NCBI GenBank assembly: GCA_963576735.1
Contig: OY755196.1
Span: forward strand, 10,955,912-11,019,911
Length of the DNA: 64,000 nt
Direction of reading: 5' to 3'
Origin: Bedellia somnulentella
Taxonomy: Eukaryota; Arthropoda; Insecta; Lepidoptera; Bedelliidae
This document shows positions 36,101 through 40,670 of the stretch, in pieces; position 1 is the stretch's first letter; each line of letters opens with the position of its first letter. The position numbers and the translations under genes are program-made. A model generated the notes under the pieces. That model was not told where the DNA came from. It was given only the letters and a program-made list of their open reading frames with translations, and did not search any database.

Positions 36101-36876
36101 CTCAGCAGTTGCTTACACAACTTAAAGAACTTAAAAGATTGATAATAGTGACTTAGAAGTCGAGAGTCATAACATTTTTATACACATACTTTGTTTTTAT
36201 TTACATTTAAAATGTCATACATGCTATTGCCGTGTAGTGCCAGCTTAGAATTGGGCCTTTTTATTGGATTATTGGACGATGCGGTTGGAGACCCATCACC
36301 AACAACCTTTATCTCACCGTCTTTTCCCCACGCAACTTTAAAAAGTGGCTGAGGAATTTATAATTCCTTGGCTCTGGCTACCCCTTCTAGGGATTTATAG
36401 CCGTGAGTATATGTATGTCCTTGATCTTTCCCTTAACTTAAAAAGCCTTAAACACGATTAGTTTCCGATCACCGACTATTGTCCTTGGATGAGTTGATAT
36501 AAAAATGTACAGCGTAGAAGTCTGTTGTTCCAACCAATATTTGGTTGATGTCAACGGCCTTGGTCGGAACAGCATCTCTTCCGATTGAACTGACAAGTTG
36601 ATGCCACCGACCGTGTAGAACGAATACCAAAATCGGTTGTTCCGACCTAGGACACGATGGTCGGTAATCGGAAAACAATCATGTATAAGTTTTTTAAATC
36701 TTACAGCCACTTTACAGCCCCTATTACTACGCAATACTAACTAACCCCTTATTCATTCCAGCACGGGCAACGGAGACAAGCTTGACAGCTCGTCTGACGA
36801 GGACAGTGACCCGGCGCCCGCCCCGCTCTACCCGCTGTACGAGCACCCTCTACAACATCTACACTACCAGACGTGA
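10803..36876 (+). CDS. so: Sine oculis, Six1/2-class homeobox transcription factor
   Basis: Join of 10803-10907, 20996-21206, 21978-22105, 22991-23095, 25618-25676 and 36762-36876 (723 nt, 240 residues). Every intron is GT-AG and all phases match. The SIX domain (about residues 25-138) contains [28 protein letters not shown] and [19 protein letters not shown]. The homeodomain (about 140-199) contains [15 protein letters not shown] and the recognition helix [10 protein letters not shown] (187-196). Six1/2 identity, rather than Six3/6 (Optix) or Six4/5, rests on [25 protein letters not shown] and the [10 protein letters not shown] motif. So binds DNA with Eyes absent and acts in eye and head development in insects. 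The C-terminal tail is only 41 residues, much shorter than in Drosophila So, so an alternative 3' end is possible. All introns contain SINEs. Confidence 0.93.
11091..11290 (-). repeat. SINE-A, degenerate copy
   Basis: Old minus copy in intron 1 of so: CACGGCTATAAATACCTAAA and GGCGATGGGTCTTATC survive, while the 5' end is unrecognisable. Confidence 0.55.
11427..11665 (-). repeat. SINE-A, full length
   Basis: Minus copy in intron 1. The left end is ACACACATATATTCACGGC and the right end CGACACCACACAGC. Confidence 0.85.
12070..12118 (+). repeat. (TG)n microsatellite
   Basis: About 49 bp of TG repeats interrupted by two TA units, likely polymorphic in length. It lies in intron 1. Confidence 0.95.
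12379..13478 (-). repeat. Tandem array of tRNA-like element B (317-bp period)
   Basis: Three and a half nearly identical units in direct orientation, with repeat spacing of 318, 317 and 317 bp. The only difference I can see among the complete units is the length of one T run. On the minus strand each unit holds a 73-nt tRNA-like fold (12421-12493, 12739-12811, 13056-13128, 13373-13445). Its acceptor stem (GACACTG/CAGTGTC), D stem (GCTC/GAGC) and T arm (GCGGG-TTCGAAC-CCCGC) pair perfectly. The anticodon arm has a 4-bp stem and an 8-nt loop, so it is not a normal tRNA and no anticodon is assigned. A and B boxes are intact. Dispersed copies lie at 19343, 39408, 39573, 51931, 62693 and 62816. Confidence 0.85.
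13527..13700 (-). repeat. SINE-A, degenerate copy
   Basis: TACTGACGACTATAAATCCC at the left and CTCCAACTGCATCGTCCAGT inside identify it. It has lost most of its 5' part. Confidence 0.6.
13686..13830 (-). repeat. Lepidopteran interspersed repeat (GCCCGCGACTACGTCC type)
   Basis: Read on the minus strand: TAGCTTTTTGCCCGCGACTA, CGTCCGCATGGACTACATTT and a TATTCCCGCTGG motif. The same repeat is seen on the plus strand at 50905-51060. Its class is not established. Confidence 0.5.
14288..14578 (+). mobile_element. Element F, split by a palindromic MITE
   Basis: Halves at 14288-14363 and 14502-14578 together match uninterrupted copies at 34222-34351 (minus) and 35593-35752. Shared words are TATTTTATCGACACGATAAC, GGTTAGAATGAGATGGCAG and TTTATCCCACGCGATA. 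The ends GGGCAAGCACGAGC and GCTCGTACTAGTCGGGC are imperfect inverted repeats, suggesting a non-autonomous DNA element. Confidence 0.7.
14364..14501 (+). mobile_element. Palindromic MITE (PIF/Harbinger-like), 138 bp
   Basis: Near-perfect inverted halves start CGCCCGATTTCTGAATTGAG and end in its reverse complement. It is flanked by TAA on both sides. The uninserted version of the same sequence at 35667 reads GATACTAAGTAAGTGCG with a single TAA, so the target duplication is 3 bp (TAA), as in PIF/Harbinger elements. It is non-coding. Confidence 0.85.
14826..14883 (+). repeat. SINE-A internal fragment
   Basis: Only the ACCATCTTTTCCCC to AAAAGTGGCTAGGG part is present, without ends. Confidence 0.7.
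14884..15925. other. Intron 1 stretch, nothing recognised
   Basis: AT-rich sequence with one CpG-containing patch near 15230-15275 (CCGCGCGCGTCC). No open frame or known repeat is seen. Confidence 0.35.
15930..16265 (-). repeat. SINE-T, two partial copies in opposite orientation
   Basis: A minus copy (15930-16150, tail end at left) meets a plus partial copy (16155-16265) that carries CCCCCTATCACGTGAGTACA and the GGCGTGAAAGTTTG end. Both are 5' incomplete. Confidence 0.75.
16583..16740 (-). mobile_element. CR1/L2-type LINE 3' UTR, antisense
   Basis: Read on the minus strand: GGAAGAGATTGCTTTTACCG, ATAAGACCGCC and GATGTGCAATAAAGAGTTAT, the typical 3' end of a lepidopteran CR1/L2-like LINE. No coding sequence remains. 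Confidence 0.65.
16745..17865. other. Intron 1 stretch, nothing firmly recognised
   Basis: A weak antisense tRNA-like B box (GGATTCAAACGTGGGA near 16911) may mark a decayed SINE. Otherwise there is no feature I can support. Confidence 0.3.
17873..18016 (-). repeat. SINE-A, diverged subfamily, partial
   Basis: Minus copy of the AGAAACTCCTCAGTCACATT subfamily. The 5' third is missing. Confidence 0.7.
18104..18210 (-). repeat. SINE-A, 5' truncated
   Basis: Keeps the 3' 107 bp only, from the tail to AGATGGTAGAATAAAGGT. Confidence 0.85.
18225..18290 (-). repeat. SINE-A, minimal copy ending at the hairpin
   Basis: Only the tail and the first hairpin arm remain (AGCTAAGGAATTA). It is flanked by TTCTTAATTACA on both sides, a 12-bp target duplication, so this is a separate insertion and not a broken long copy. 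Confidence 0.85.
18350..18559 (+). repeat. SINE-A, near full length
   Basis: Begins GCTGTGTAGTGTTGTC. Part of the ACCAACAACC section is missing. Confidence 0.85.
18560..19340. other. Intron 1 stretch, nothing recognised
   Basis: No repeat, exon-like block or structured element is evident in these 780 bp. Confidence 0.35.
19343..19462 (+). repeat. tRNA-like element B, partial and diverged
   Basis: GATTTCGCACTGG, ACGTGGGCGTGTACCC, GAGGTCGTAAGTTCGATCCC and AATTTTTCTTTCCTTTATTT match the sense strand of the 12379-13478 units. The D arm has decayed. Confidence 0.75.
19988..20197 (+). repeat. SINE-A, near full length
   Basis: Starts GCTATGTAGTGTTGGC. Thirty bp are missing around the GTAAGAGGCGAC position. 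Confidence 0.8.
20446..20684 (-). repeat. SINE-A, full length
   Basis: Minus copy. The tail follows AACATAACAT and the 5' end is GGCACTACACGGC. Confidence 0.9.
20788..20955 (-). repeat. SINE-T, partial, next to so exon 2
   Basis: Contains CAGCCATGTGGGTTCCCACA, then AGGATTTGAACTCGCC (B box) and CACCTATCACGGCTG (A-box side). It ends 40 bp before the exon 2 boundary. Confidence 0.75.
20996..21206 (+). CDS. so: sine oculis coding exon 2
   Basis: Encodes [18 protein letters not shown] through [16 protein letters not shown], the core of the SIX domain. The acceptor is CCTCTCCACAG and the donor AAAG|GTATGG. It is 211 nt, entered in phase 0 and left one base into a codon. Confidence 0.93.
21265..21514 (+). 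repeat. SINE-A, full length, tail split by a hAT MITE
   Basis: Complete copy starting 59 bp after exon 2. Its tail is interrupted by the MITE at 21515, as shown by a duplicated 8-mer. Confidence 0.9.
21515..21888 (+). mobile_element. hAT-like MITE, 374 bp
   Basis: Terminal inverted repeats are CAAGAGCGGATCCAGCC and, at the right, the reverse complement of CACGCGCGGATCCAGCC. Flanking 8-mers TGTGTATG and TTTGTATG differ at one base and fit the 8-bp duplication of hAT elements. A second internal inverted pair (AAAACATACCCTTTTT) makes the element a strong foldback. It is non-coding. Confidence 0.8.
21978..22105 (+). CDS. so: sine oculis coding exon 3
   Basis: Encodes [39 protein letters not shown] and CFK: the end of the SIX domain and the first residues of the homeodomain. 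The acceptor is GTCCCACCAG, the donor AAG|GTTAGT. It completes the split Ala codon and leaves in phase 0. Confidence 0.93.
22157..22295 (+). repeat. SINE-A, 5' truncated
   Basis: Begins at GCGGTTGGAGACCC, 51 bp after exon 3. The tail is normal. Confidence 0.85.
22654..22845 (+). repeat. SINE-T, 5' truncated
   Basis: Starts at GTGAGGGGAAATATCG and carries GTGACAGTGTATTCGTACAA. The 3' end is scrambled and no tail is seen. Confidence 0.75.
22991..23095 (+). CDS. so: sine oculis coding exon 4
   Basis: Encodes [20 protein letters not shown] then [15 protein letters not shown]: homeodomain helices 1 and 2, with the Six-type NPYPSP loop. The acceptor is GTATTTTTAG, the donor CAG|GTATTG. It is 105 nt, phase 0 at both ends. 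Confidence 0.93.
23345..24018 (+). repeat. Direct duplication flanking a SINE-A copy
   Basis: Segments 23345-23596 and 23773-24018 are copies of each other. The cores 23407-23560 and 23847-24000 are 154 bp long with one visible mismatch, while the outer parts are less alike. Each copy abuts one end of the SINE-A at 23597-23772, the geometry of a target duplication, but far longer than usual. A tandem duplication is the alternative. Confidence 0.8.
23597..23772 (+). repeat. SINE-A, 5' truncated
   Basis: Begins at AACGGTATTCGGGGC and has a tail of two TATG units. It sits between the two copies of the 23345 duplication. Confidence 0.85.
24020..24268 (-). repeat. SINE-A, full length
   Basis: Minus copy directly after the duplicated segment. 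The tail is (CATA)4 and the 5' end CGACACTACACAGCA. Confidence 0.9.
24703..24943 (-). repeat. SINE-A, full length with clear target duplication
   Basis: Minus copy in intron 4 flanked by AAGTTTTAAATTA on both sides (13 bp). Confidence 0.92.
24945..25370. other. Intron 4 stretch, nothing recognised
   Basis: AT-rich sequence without repeat signatures or conserved-looking blocks. Confidence 0.35.
25376..25523 (+). repeat. SINE-A, 5' truncated
   Basis: Begins ATTTTGGGCGATAGGG and ends about 95 bp before exon 5. Confidence 0.85.
25618..25676 (+). CDS. so: sine oculis coding exon 5
   Basis: Encodes [19 protein letters not shown], the homeodomain recognition helix and the first tail residues. The acceptor is CTATTTTCAG, the donor AG|GTGAGT. 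It is 59 nt and leaves two bases into a Ser codon. Confidence 0.93.
25716..26159 (+). repeat. 101-bp direct repeats abutting a SINE-A copy
   Basis: Segments 25716-25816 and 26059-26159 (from ATATTATGGATGAAAC to AAGAAAAGATGTGT) match with four mismatches. The first runs directly into the SINE-A 5' end and the second starts directly after its tail. Confidence 0.85.
25813..26059 (+). repeat. SINE-A, full length, between long direct repeats
   Basis: Complete copy. Normal members have duplications of 10-14 bp, whereas this one is bounded by 101-bp repeats. Confidence 0.92.
26160..26315 (+). mobile_element. CR1-type LINE 3' tail
   Basis: GTTGCTGAGTTTCTTACGGG, then TTCTTCTCGCAACAATACAC and CCTTCCGAATCCG, then GTGACGTTCAAAAAATAG are hallmarks of a common lepidopteran LINE 3' end. 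No coding sequence remains. Confidence 0.6.
26648..26790 (+). mobile_element. LINE-P 3' end
   Basis: AGAATAAAAGAGCATGTATG, AAGAGAGGTTTGTCAAGATC and CTCTGCCTACCCCAATGGG, then GGGCGTGAGTATAAG. One frame is still readable for about 30 codons. Confidence 0.8.
27182..27240 (-). repeat. SINE-A, minimal copy ending at the hairpin
   Basis: Keeps 59 bp from the tail to AGCTAAGGAA and is flanked by TCAATTAAT(T) on both sides. An independent insertion truncated at the hairpin. Confidence 0.85.
27262..27640 (+). repeat. tRNA-derived SINE family C
   Basis: The head has A box TGGTCTCGCGGTTAAGCG and B box GGGTTCGATCCC. The body carries GATTCGGTGCTTCGGAGGG, CCGTCGGTCCCGGTTACT and CAACCCGCAATTGGCCAGCG. It ends GAATCCCCACATGAAGTTTT, which resembles the 3' end of element B. 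No coding capacity. Confidence 0.75.
27674..27985 (+). repeat. SINE-A, old copy with foreign insert
   Basis: The 5' half (CTGTAGTGTCGGCTTAAAAT) and 3' half (AAAAGTGGCTGAAGAG to CACTGCCGTGACTG) are separated by about 120 bp that do not belong to the family. Confidence 0.65.
28452..28563 (-). repeat. SINE-A, 5' truncated
   Basis: Runs from the TATACTCACGGC tail side to AAAATAAAGG, followed by a T run. Confidence 0.85.
28612..28955 (-). repeat. SINE-A, diverged, interrupted by a MITE
   Basis: Halves at 28612-28752 and 28887-28955 flank the MITE at 28753. The right half resumes at TTAGCCGTCTTGTACGAC, the TTAGTCGCCTC site of the family. Confidence 0.75.
28753..28886 (+). mobile_element. Palindromic MITE, 134 bp
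   Basis: Same family as 14364-14501. Flanking trinucleotides are TAA and TTA. Confidence 0.85.
28985..29210 (-). repeat. SINE-A remnant, interrupted by a MITE
   Basis: GAAGCCCCACAACCTTTA precedes and TAAGCCGACACTTC follows the MITE at 29010. The tail half is missing. Confidence 0.65.
29010..29147 (+). mobile_element. Palindromic MITE, 138 bp
   Basis: Third member of the family. Flanks are TTA and TTG, at the same SINE-A position as the copy at 28753. Confidence 0.85.
29211..30057. other. Intron 5 stretch, nothing recognised
   Basis: AT-rich sequence with no repeat family from this window and no exon-like block. Confidence 0.35.
30058..30170 (+). repeat. SINE-A, 3' part
   Basis: ACTATCTTTTCCCCAC to AAAAGCCGTGATTATG, diverged, in intron 5. 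Confidence 0.7.
30343..30640 (-). mobile_element. LINE-P 3' end, best-preserved copy
   Basis: Minus-strand open frame of about 80 codons: [39 protein letters not shown], a [20 protein letters not shown] segment, then [12 protein letters not shown] and stop. This is the C-terminus of a non-LTR retrotransposon polymerase beyond its catalytic domain. The stop is followed by GGCGTGAGAATATG and (TATG)n. It serves as the reference for other LINE-P pieces. The rest of the element is absent. Confidence 0.85.
30815..30925 (-). mobile_element. LINE-P 3' end, degenerate
   Basis: TACCCACTGGGGTAGAGAGA and CACGACTTTGTCAGATCC match the terminal part. Frame is lost. Confidence 0.6.
31042..31280 (+). repeat. 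SINE-A, full length
   Basis: Starts GCTGTTTAGTGTCGGC. A 9-bp gap lies at the GATGCGGTTGGAGACC block. Confidence 0.9.
31370..31545 (+). repeat. SINE-A, old copy
   Basis: GGGGCTATTGAAGTGATTGA through CTAGTCGTGAAGTATGAATG, 5' end lost. Confidence 0.65.
31706..31950 (-). repeat. SINE-A, full length with target duplication
   Basis: Minus copy flanked by TAACCTACTTTAA on both sides (13 bp). Confidence 0.93.
32400..32650 (-). repeat. SINE-A, full length
   Basis: Minus copy with the 5' end CGACACTACACGGC and a short internal duplication (TCTCCATCTCCAACC). Confidence 0.9.
32948..33072 (+). mobile_element. LINE-P 3' end with tail
   Basis: AAGAGCATGTATGTAAAGAT, GATGGATGTGAATGAAGC and CTCTGCCTACCCCAACGGG, then AACGGCGTGAGAATATGTATG-type ending. 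Confidence 0.85.
33352..33430 (+). repeat. tRNA-like sequence, probable SINE head
   Basis: CTTGGTAGCTCAGGTGGCTA (A-box-like) and TGTGTTCGAATCTTGT (B-box-like) are spaced as in a tRNA, but the acceptor strands do not pair. Not a functional tRNA gene. Confidence 0.5.
33432..33535 (-). repeat. SINE-A fragment
   Basis: TACACGCGGCTATAAATCC then decayed sequence up to GTTAAGAAAAGGTAG. Confidence 0.6.
33580..33955 (+). repeat. SINE-T, full length
   Basis: Head with TAGCCCAGTGGGTAGAAC, complete body, and an end at GGCGTGAACGTTTATG plus TTATG units. In intron 5. Confidence 0.92.
34086..34420 (+). repeat. SINE-A, split by element F
   Basis: Left part 34086-34221 stops inside the hairpin region (TTTCTAGTTC). 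The right part resumes at GAAGCTCTTAG and reaches a (TATG)n tail at 34420. Confidence 0.8.
34222..34351 (-). mobile_element. Element F, uninterrupted copy
   Basis: Minus copy of the element described at 14288, about 130 bp, inserted in a SINE-A. Confidence 0.75.
35019..35268 (-). repeat. SINE-A, full length
   Basis: Minus copy with the tail next to TTTAATTTA and the 5' end CGACACTACACGGC. Confidence 0.9.
35553..35600 (+). repeat. SINE-A 3' fragment
   Basis: CGAAGCTCTGGGTACATCTG and GGGATTTATACTCC, interrupted by element F. Confidence 0.6.
35593..35752 (+). mobile_element. Element F, uninterrupted copy
   Basis: Serves as the empty site for the MITE insertion at 14364: it reads GATACTAAGTAAGTGCG where the other copy holds the MITE. 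Confidence 0.8.
35923..36072 (-). repeat. SINE-A, internal deletion
   Basis: Jumps from GTTGGTGATGGGTA to CTACTACACGGC, losing about 95 bp. Both ends are intact. Confidence 0.85.
36229..36418 (+). repeat. SINE-A, internal deletion
   Basis: The 5' end GCCGTGTAGTGCCAGCTTAG joins directly to TTGGGCCTTTT. The tail is normal. Confidence 0.85.
36459..36682 (+). mobile_element. Foldback element beside so exon 6
   Basis: GTTTCCGATCACCGACTATT at the left pairs with a right end whose reverse complement begins GTTTTCCGATTACCGACC. Inner parts also pair (GGCCTTGGTCGGAACAGC with itself across the centre). It ends about 80 bp before the exon 6 boundary and is non-coding. Confidence 0.55.
36762..36876 (+). 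CDS. so: sine oculis coding exon 6 (last)
   Basis: Completes a Ser codon and encodes [20 protein letters not shown] then [17 protein letters not shown] and TGA. The [11 protein letters not shown] acidic motif matches the LDSSSDSE-type segment after the homeodomain in other So proteins. The acceptor is CATTCCAG. GC content is well above the neighbourhood. A donor-like CAA|GTATGT follows 20 bp after the stop. Confidence 0.88.
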
Positions 36877-36902
36877 CCGGGGCAGTGGCAAGTATGTATC
36901 AT

Positions 36903-37149
36903 ACACATACATACATATACTCACGGCTATAAATCCCTAGAAGGGGTAGCCAGAGCCAAGGAATTATAAATTCCTCAGCCACTTTTGGAAGTTGAGTGGG
37001 GAAAAGGCGGTAAAATAAAGGTTTTTGGTGATGGGTCTCCAACCGCATCGCCCAAAAATCCAATAAAAAGCCCCAATACCCTTAGTCGCCTCTTGCGACA
37101 CCCATGGGTAGAAAGGGGTAGCGATATTCTAAGCTGGCACTACACGGCA
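36903..37149 (-). repeat. SINE-A, full length, directly after the so stop codon
   Basis: Minus copy starting 26 bp downstream of TGA. It either forms part of the so 3' UTR or lies in an intron if the nearby donor is used. Confidence 0.9.
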
Positions 37150-37254
37150 ATATAGATATATTATATATACATATTCCGCTGTACCCTCTGTTTAGCATCC
37201 GCTGCATCATCTTTACGTTCAATGACACCATTATGTTCTAAATTATTAGTACCT

Positions 37255-37370
37255 CTGGCACCTTCAAAATAGATTATGGTTATAAAAAATATTGATTTTC
37301 GGAAATTTAATCGCGCGTTATTACATGGTTTTTAAAGCGTAGTCGAAAATCAATAGTTGTTTTAATTGTA
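37255..37370 (+). repeat. Fragment related to the 7229-7535 foldback repeat
   Basis: GAAAATCAATAGTTGTTTTA and the AATTTAATCGCGCGTTATTA segment resemble the right half of that element. Confidence 0.45.
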
Positions 37371-37835
37371 ACTAGTGGATCGTCCCAGCTTCGCACGGGT
37401 AGCGTTTGTTTTTTTAAATATCTGAGGTTTCTTTCTTCAGTCACTGCTCAAGCATTGTGAAATTCGGCGTAATGTTTTCAATTTATTAAATTTGTAGCAC
37501 TCCCTTAACAGTGTAGTTTGGTGATTTTGAATGCGCTTTAATGAACGGTTCAGTATTTCCGTTTAATAGCAAATTTTGGAATAAAACGCCATGAAGTATT
37601 TATAACAATCTAAAAAATAAATCATTACGTTATGTAGGATGCAACTACTGGCGCCATCTAGTATGTTATATGTAAATTAGTAAAGATTTGGTTGCGATCA
37701 CGGGCGCGATGGCTTATCTATACTTATAATAAATCTGTAGAGAGGTCAATTCTGTACATGAAATATATTTTCAAAATAACTATCAGGTGGTGATTAGGGA
37801 TCGATACTGATGCCAAAAATGCAATCAGTAAAATT

Positions 37836-37840
<5 letters not shown>

Positions 37841-37888
<48 letters not shown>
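37841..37888 (+). repeat. (GTCT)n microsatellite
   Basis: Eleven to twelve tetranucleotide units inside unit B. The mirror copy (GACA)n lies at 39138-39180. Confidence 0.95.
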
Positions 37889-37889
<1 letters not shown>

Positions 37890-39136
37890 GGTTTGTATGT
37901 TCCTTATGGAAACAAAAACTACTCGACGGATTTTAACGAAACTTGGTACAATTATTCTTCATACTCCTGGGCAGGTTTTTGTATACTTTCCAGCACAGTA
38001 GTAAAGGGGAATTTTGGGAAATTTTGGGAAAACGGGAGAAGTTACTACATTTTTTAAACTTACATAGAAATCATGTATGACGGAAATATTCTTCATAAAA
38101 TTAATCTTCAACATTTTATGTCTATCTTTTACGGTTGACTCACAATAACACGTGTAATTCATGATAGCTTAGCAGTTCGGAACATTCTGATTATATTTGT
38201 TTACTCTTACGTTTGGAAACCTCTGACTCATCCCTAATTTAAAAAAGGTTACATTATTACCTATTCAATAAAAAAGAATCATAGAAATCGGTAGAGAAAC
38301 ACCGAAATTATACATAAAATAAGCCATCGCGCCCGTGAACAAAACCGAATCGTTACTAATTTACATAAAACATACTAGATGGCGCCAGTAGTTGCATCCT
38401 ATAACACGAAATGATTTATTTTTTAGATTGTTATAAATACTTCATAGCGTTTTATTCCAAAATTTGCAATTAAACGGAAATACTGAACCGTTCATTAAAG
38501 CGCATTAAAAATCACCAAACTACACTGTTTAGGGAGTGCTATAAATTTAATAAATTGAAAACATTGCGCTAAATTTCACAATGCTTGAGCAGTGACTAAA
38601 GAAAGAAACCTCAGATATTTAAAAAACAACGCTACCCGTGCGAAGCTGGGACGATCCACTAGTTTTATAAATAATTTCGGTGTTTGTCTACCGATTTCTT
38701 TGATTCTTTTTTTATTGAATAGGTAATAATGTTACCTTTTTTAAATTAGGGATGAGTGAGAGGTTTACAAACGTAAGAGTAAACAAATATAATCAGGATG
38801 TTCCGAACTGCTAAGCTATCAGGAATTACACGTGTTATTATGAGTCAACCGTAAAAGATAGACATATACTGTTCAGGTTTTTTTTTTAGATAATTTTATG
38901 AAGAATATTTCCGCCACACATGATTTCTATGTAAGTTTAACCATTAAGGCTGCACACGCGACGGAAGCTTAAAAAATGGAGTAACTTCTCCCGTTTTCCC
39001 AAAATTTCCCAAAATTCCCCTTTACTACTCTGCTGGAAAGTATACAAAAACCTGCGCAGGAGTATGAAGAATAATTGTACCAAGTATCGTTAAAATCCGT
39101 CGAGTAGTTTTTGTTTCCATAAGGAACATACAAACC

Positions 39137-39137
<1 letters not shown>

Positions 39138-39180
<43 letters not shown>
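39138..39180 (-). repeat. (GACA)n microsatellite
   Basis: About ten units in unit B', the inverted partner of the (GTCT)n run at 37841. Confidence 0.95.
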
Positions 39181-39182
<2 letters not shown>

Positions 39183-39407
39183 AATTTTACTGATTGCATT
39201 TTTGGCATCAGTATCGATCCCTAATCACCCCCTGATAGTTATTTTGAAAATATATTTCATGTACAGAATTGACCTCTCTACAGATTTATTATAAGTATAG
39301 ATGTGCAATAGTGTCTAACAGTGTTTAAGTCTTAAAAAATAATAGTTGATTGTGTTTAATATGAGAAACCGTAGTTTGATAGTAACCTTAAGTACCAATA
39401 AATAAAA

Positions 39408-39655
39408 AAAAAAACGGCACCAGCGGGGATCGATCCCACGACCTCGGGTATACGCCCCCGTCGCTCTGCCAATTGAGCTACAACGTCAAATGGCTATAAG
39501 TGCGAAATTCTACTTTCCTATGTTTCTTTTACACTTTTTAAATAGTGTCAGCGTTCCCTATCTCGGGGCGGGATTCGGGGGCGTATACCCGAGGTCGTGG
39601 GATCGATCCCAGCTGGTGCCGAATTTTTTATTTTTTTTATTTATTGGTGCTTAAA
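39408..39655. repeat. Element B, inverted pair
   Basis: A minus copy (39408-39560) and a short plus copy (39573-39655) face each other. GGGGGCGTATACCCGAGGTC appears once on each strand. Their T arm carries GGATCGATCCC instead of GGTTCGAACCC. Confidence 0.75.
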
Positions 39656-39667
39656 GTTACTAGTAAG

Positions 39668-40035
39668 CAGCCGTGATAGCCCAGTTGGTAGAACACTCGG
39701 TTATCGTGCAAACGACTAGTGTTCAAATCCTGGGTCGGGCCTACACCAATTTGTCTTTTCTAAAGACATATGTGTGGTTAATTTATCTCGGTTGTTAACG
39801 GTGAGGGAAAACATCGTGAGGAAACCCACATGGCTGAGTTGTACTTAGTCATGTGACAGTGTATTCGTACAAAATGGCGATAGGCCTGCCCCCTATCACG
39901 TGAGTACACTGTCCATGCAAAACGTGGGTGTACTCTGAACACCAGGTGACAAAGTCACGTGATGTTCAGAAGTATTAGTACCTCTGCCAACCCCTTCGGG
40001 GATATTCGGCGTGAACGTTTATGTTATGTTTATGT
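39668..40035 (+). repeat. SINE-T, full length
   Basis: Starts at the CCGTGATAGCCCAGTTGG head and ends with GGCGTGAACGTTTATG and TTATG units. Confidence 0.92.
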
Positions 40036-40099
40036 TAAAATTACTATCAAAGTACGGCTTCTCATATTTAACACAATAAACTATTATTTTTTAAGTTTT

Positions 40100-40163
40100 T
40101 CACGTTTCGAATTTTTCTTTCCTTTATTTATTAGTAATAATCCCCACATGAGGTTCTCATGAA
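40100..40163 (+). repeat. Element B 3' fragment
   Basis: TCGAATTTTTCTTTCCTTTA then TAATAATCCCCACATGAGG and TTCTCATGAAC, the terminal part of element B. Confidence 0.7.
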
Positions 40164-40210
40164 CCAAACATTCAAATTAGGTAACTTTAAGTGTCTAATG
40201 AGAATATGTT

Positions 40211-40390
40211 TCAGTTTTCAGAATATCTTGGGAGAGGCCAAACCATGTAGCGTCTACAACCTCGCAAGGTCAACATGAAGAAGTGAAAAAGCATTGTTTC
40301 GTTTGTGTAAAGATTAAATTAATGTAATTGTGTGAACATCAACGAAATTAAAGTTATAGTTATCTGTCTTATTAAAAGTTTTTATTCAAA
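40211..40390 (+). other. Possible non-coding terminal exon of sine oculis
   Basis: An acceptor-like GTTTCAGTTTTCAG precedes about 170 bp without repeat signature, ending in ATTAAA/AATTAAAG-type poly(A) signals near 40315-40360. If spliced to the CAA|GTATGT donor after the so stop codon it would give a longer 3' UTR. This is speculation from spacing and motifs only. Confidence 0.2.
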
Positions 40391-40610
40391 AATAATTAAA
40401 AATATTTACATAAATGAACAACCTAAATTAAAATATAAATTTCAGTTATCTATCTTGCATTCAAAAATATAGTTATTAAATTCTTTGTTTTTATTAATAC
40501 ATTAGGGTCAATTTTTAATTGCTTCTTACTTAGTTTTCTGAATGGTAAAATATTTATATTTAAATAATACGACAATCCTTTTATGTCACACCCATTTCTT
40601 TCATTAATTA

Positions 40611-40670
40611 CATACATACATATACTCACGGCTATATTTCCCTAGAAGGGGTAGTCAGAGCTAAGGAATT
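40611..40670 (-). repeat. SINE-A, minimal copy ending at the hairpin
   Basis: Sixty bp from the (CATA)n tail to GAGCTAAGGAAT, flanked by TTCATTAATT on both sides (10 bp). Confidence 0.88.

Larger units (their letters stand above)
37371..39302. mobile_element. Interdigitated inverted repeats with (GTCT)n, order A-B-A'-B'
   Basis: Unit A (37371-37717, starting ACTAGTGGATCGTCCCAGC) is inverted as A' (38319-38663). Unit B (37718-38312, starting CTATACTTATAATAAATC and containing the tetranucleotide repeat) is inverted as B' (38664-39302). B resembles the lepidopteran MITE type known to carry hitchhiking (GTCY)n microsatellites. The B/B' arms are about 600 bp, so the whole could form a very large hairpin. 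No coding capacity is seen. Confidence 0.75.

Noticed and set aside
36438..36734. 98-codon minus-strand frame before so exon 6
   Set aside because: Falls entirely in a foldback element and lacks any recognisable domain.
37810..38001. Frame with SVCLSVCLSVC repeats
   Set aside because: Translation of the (GTCT)n microsatellite, mirrored at 38969-39208.
37801..39210. CRISPR-like array from spaced short repeats
   Set aside because: The repeats are simple tetranucleotides inside an inverted element of a eukaryotic genome; there are no spacers or cas genes.
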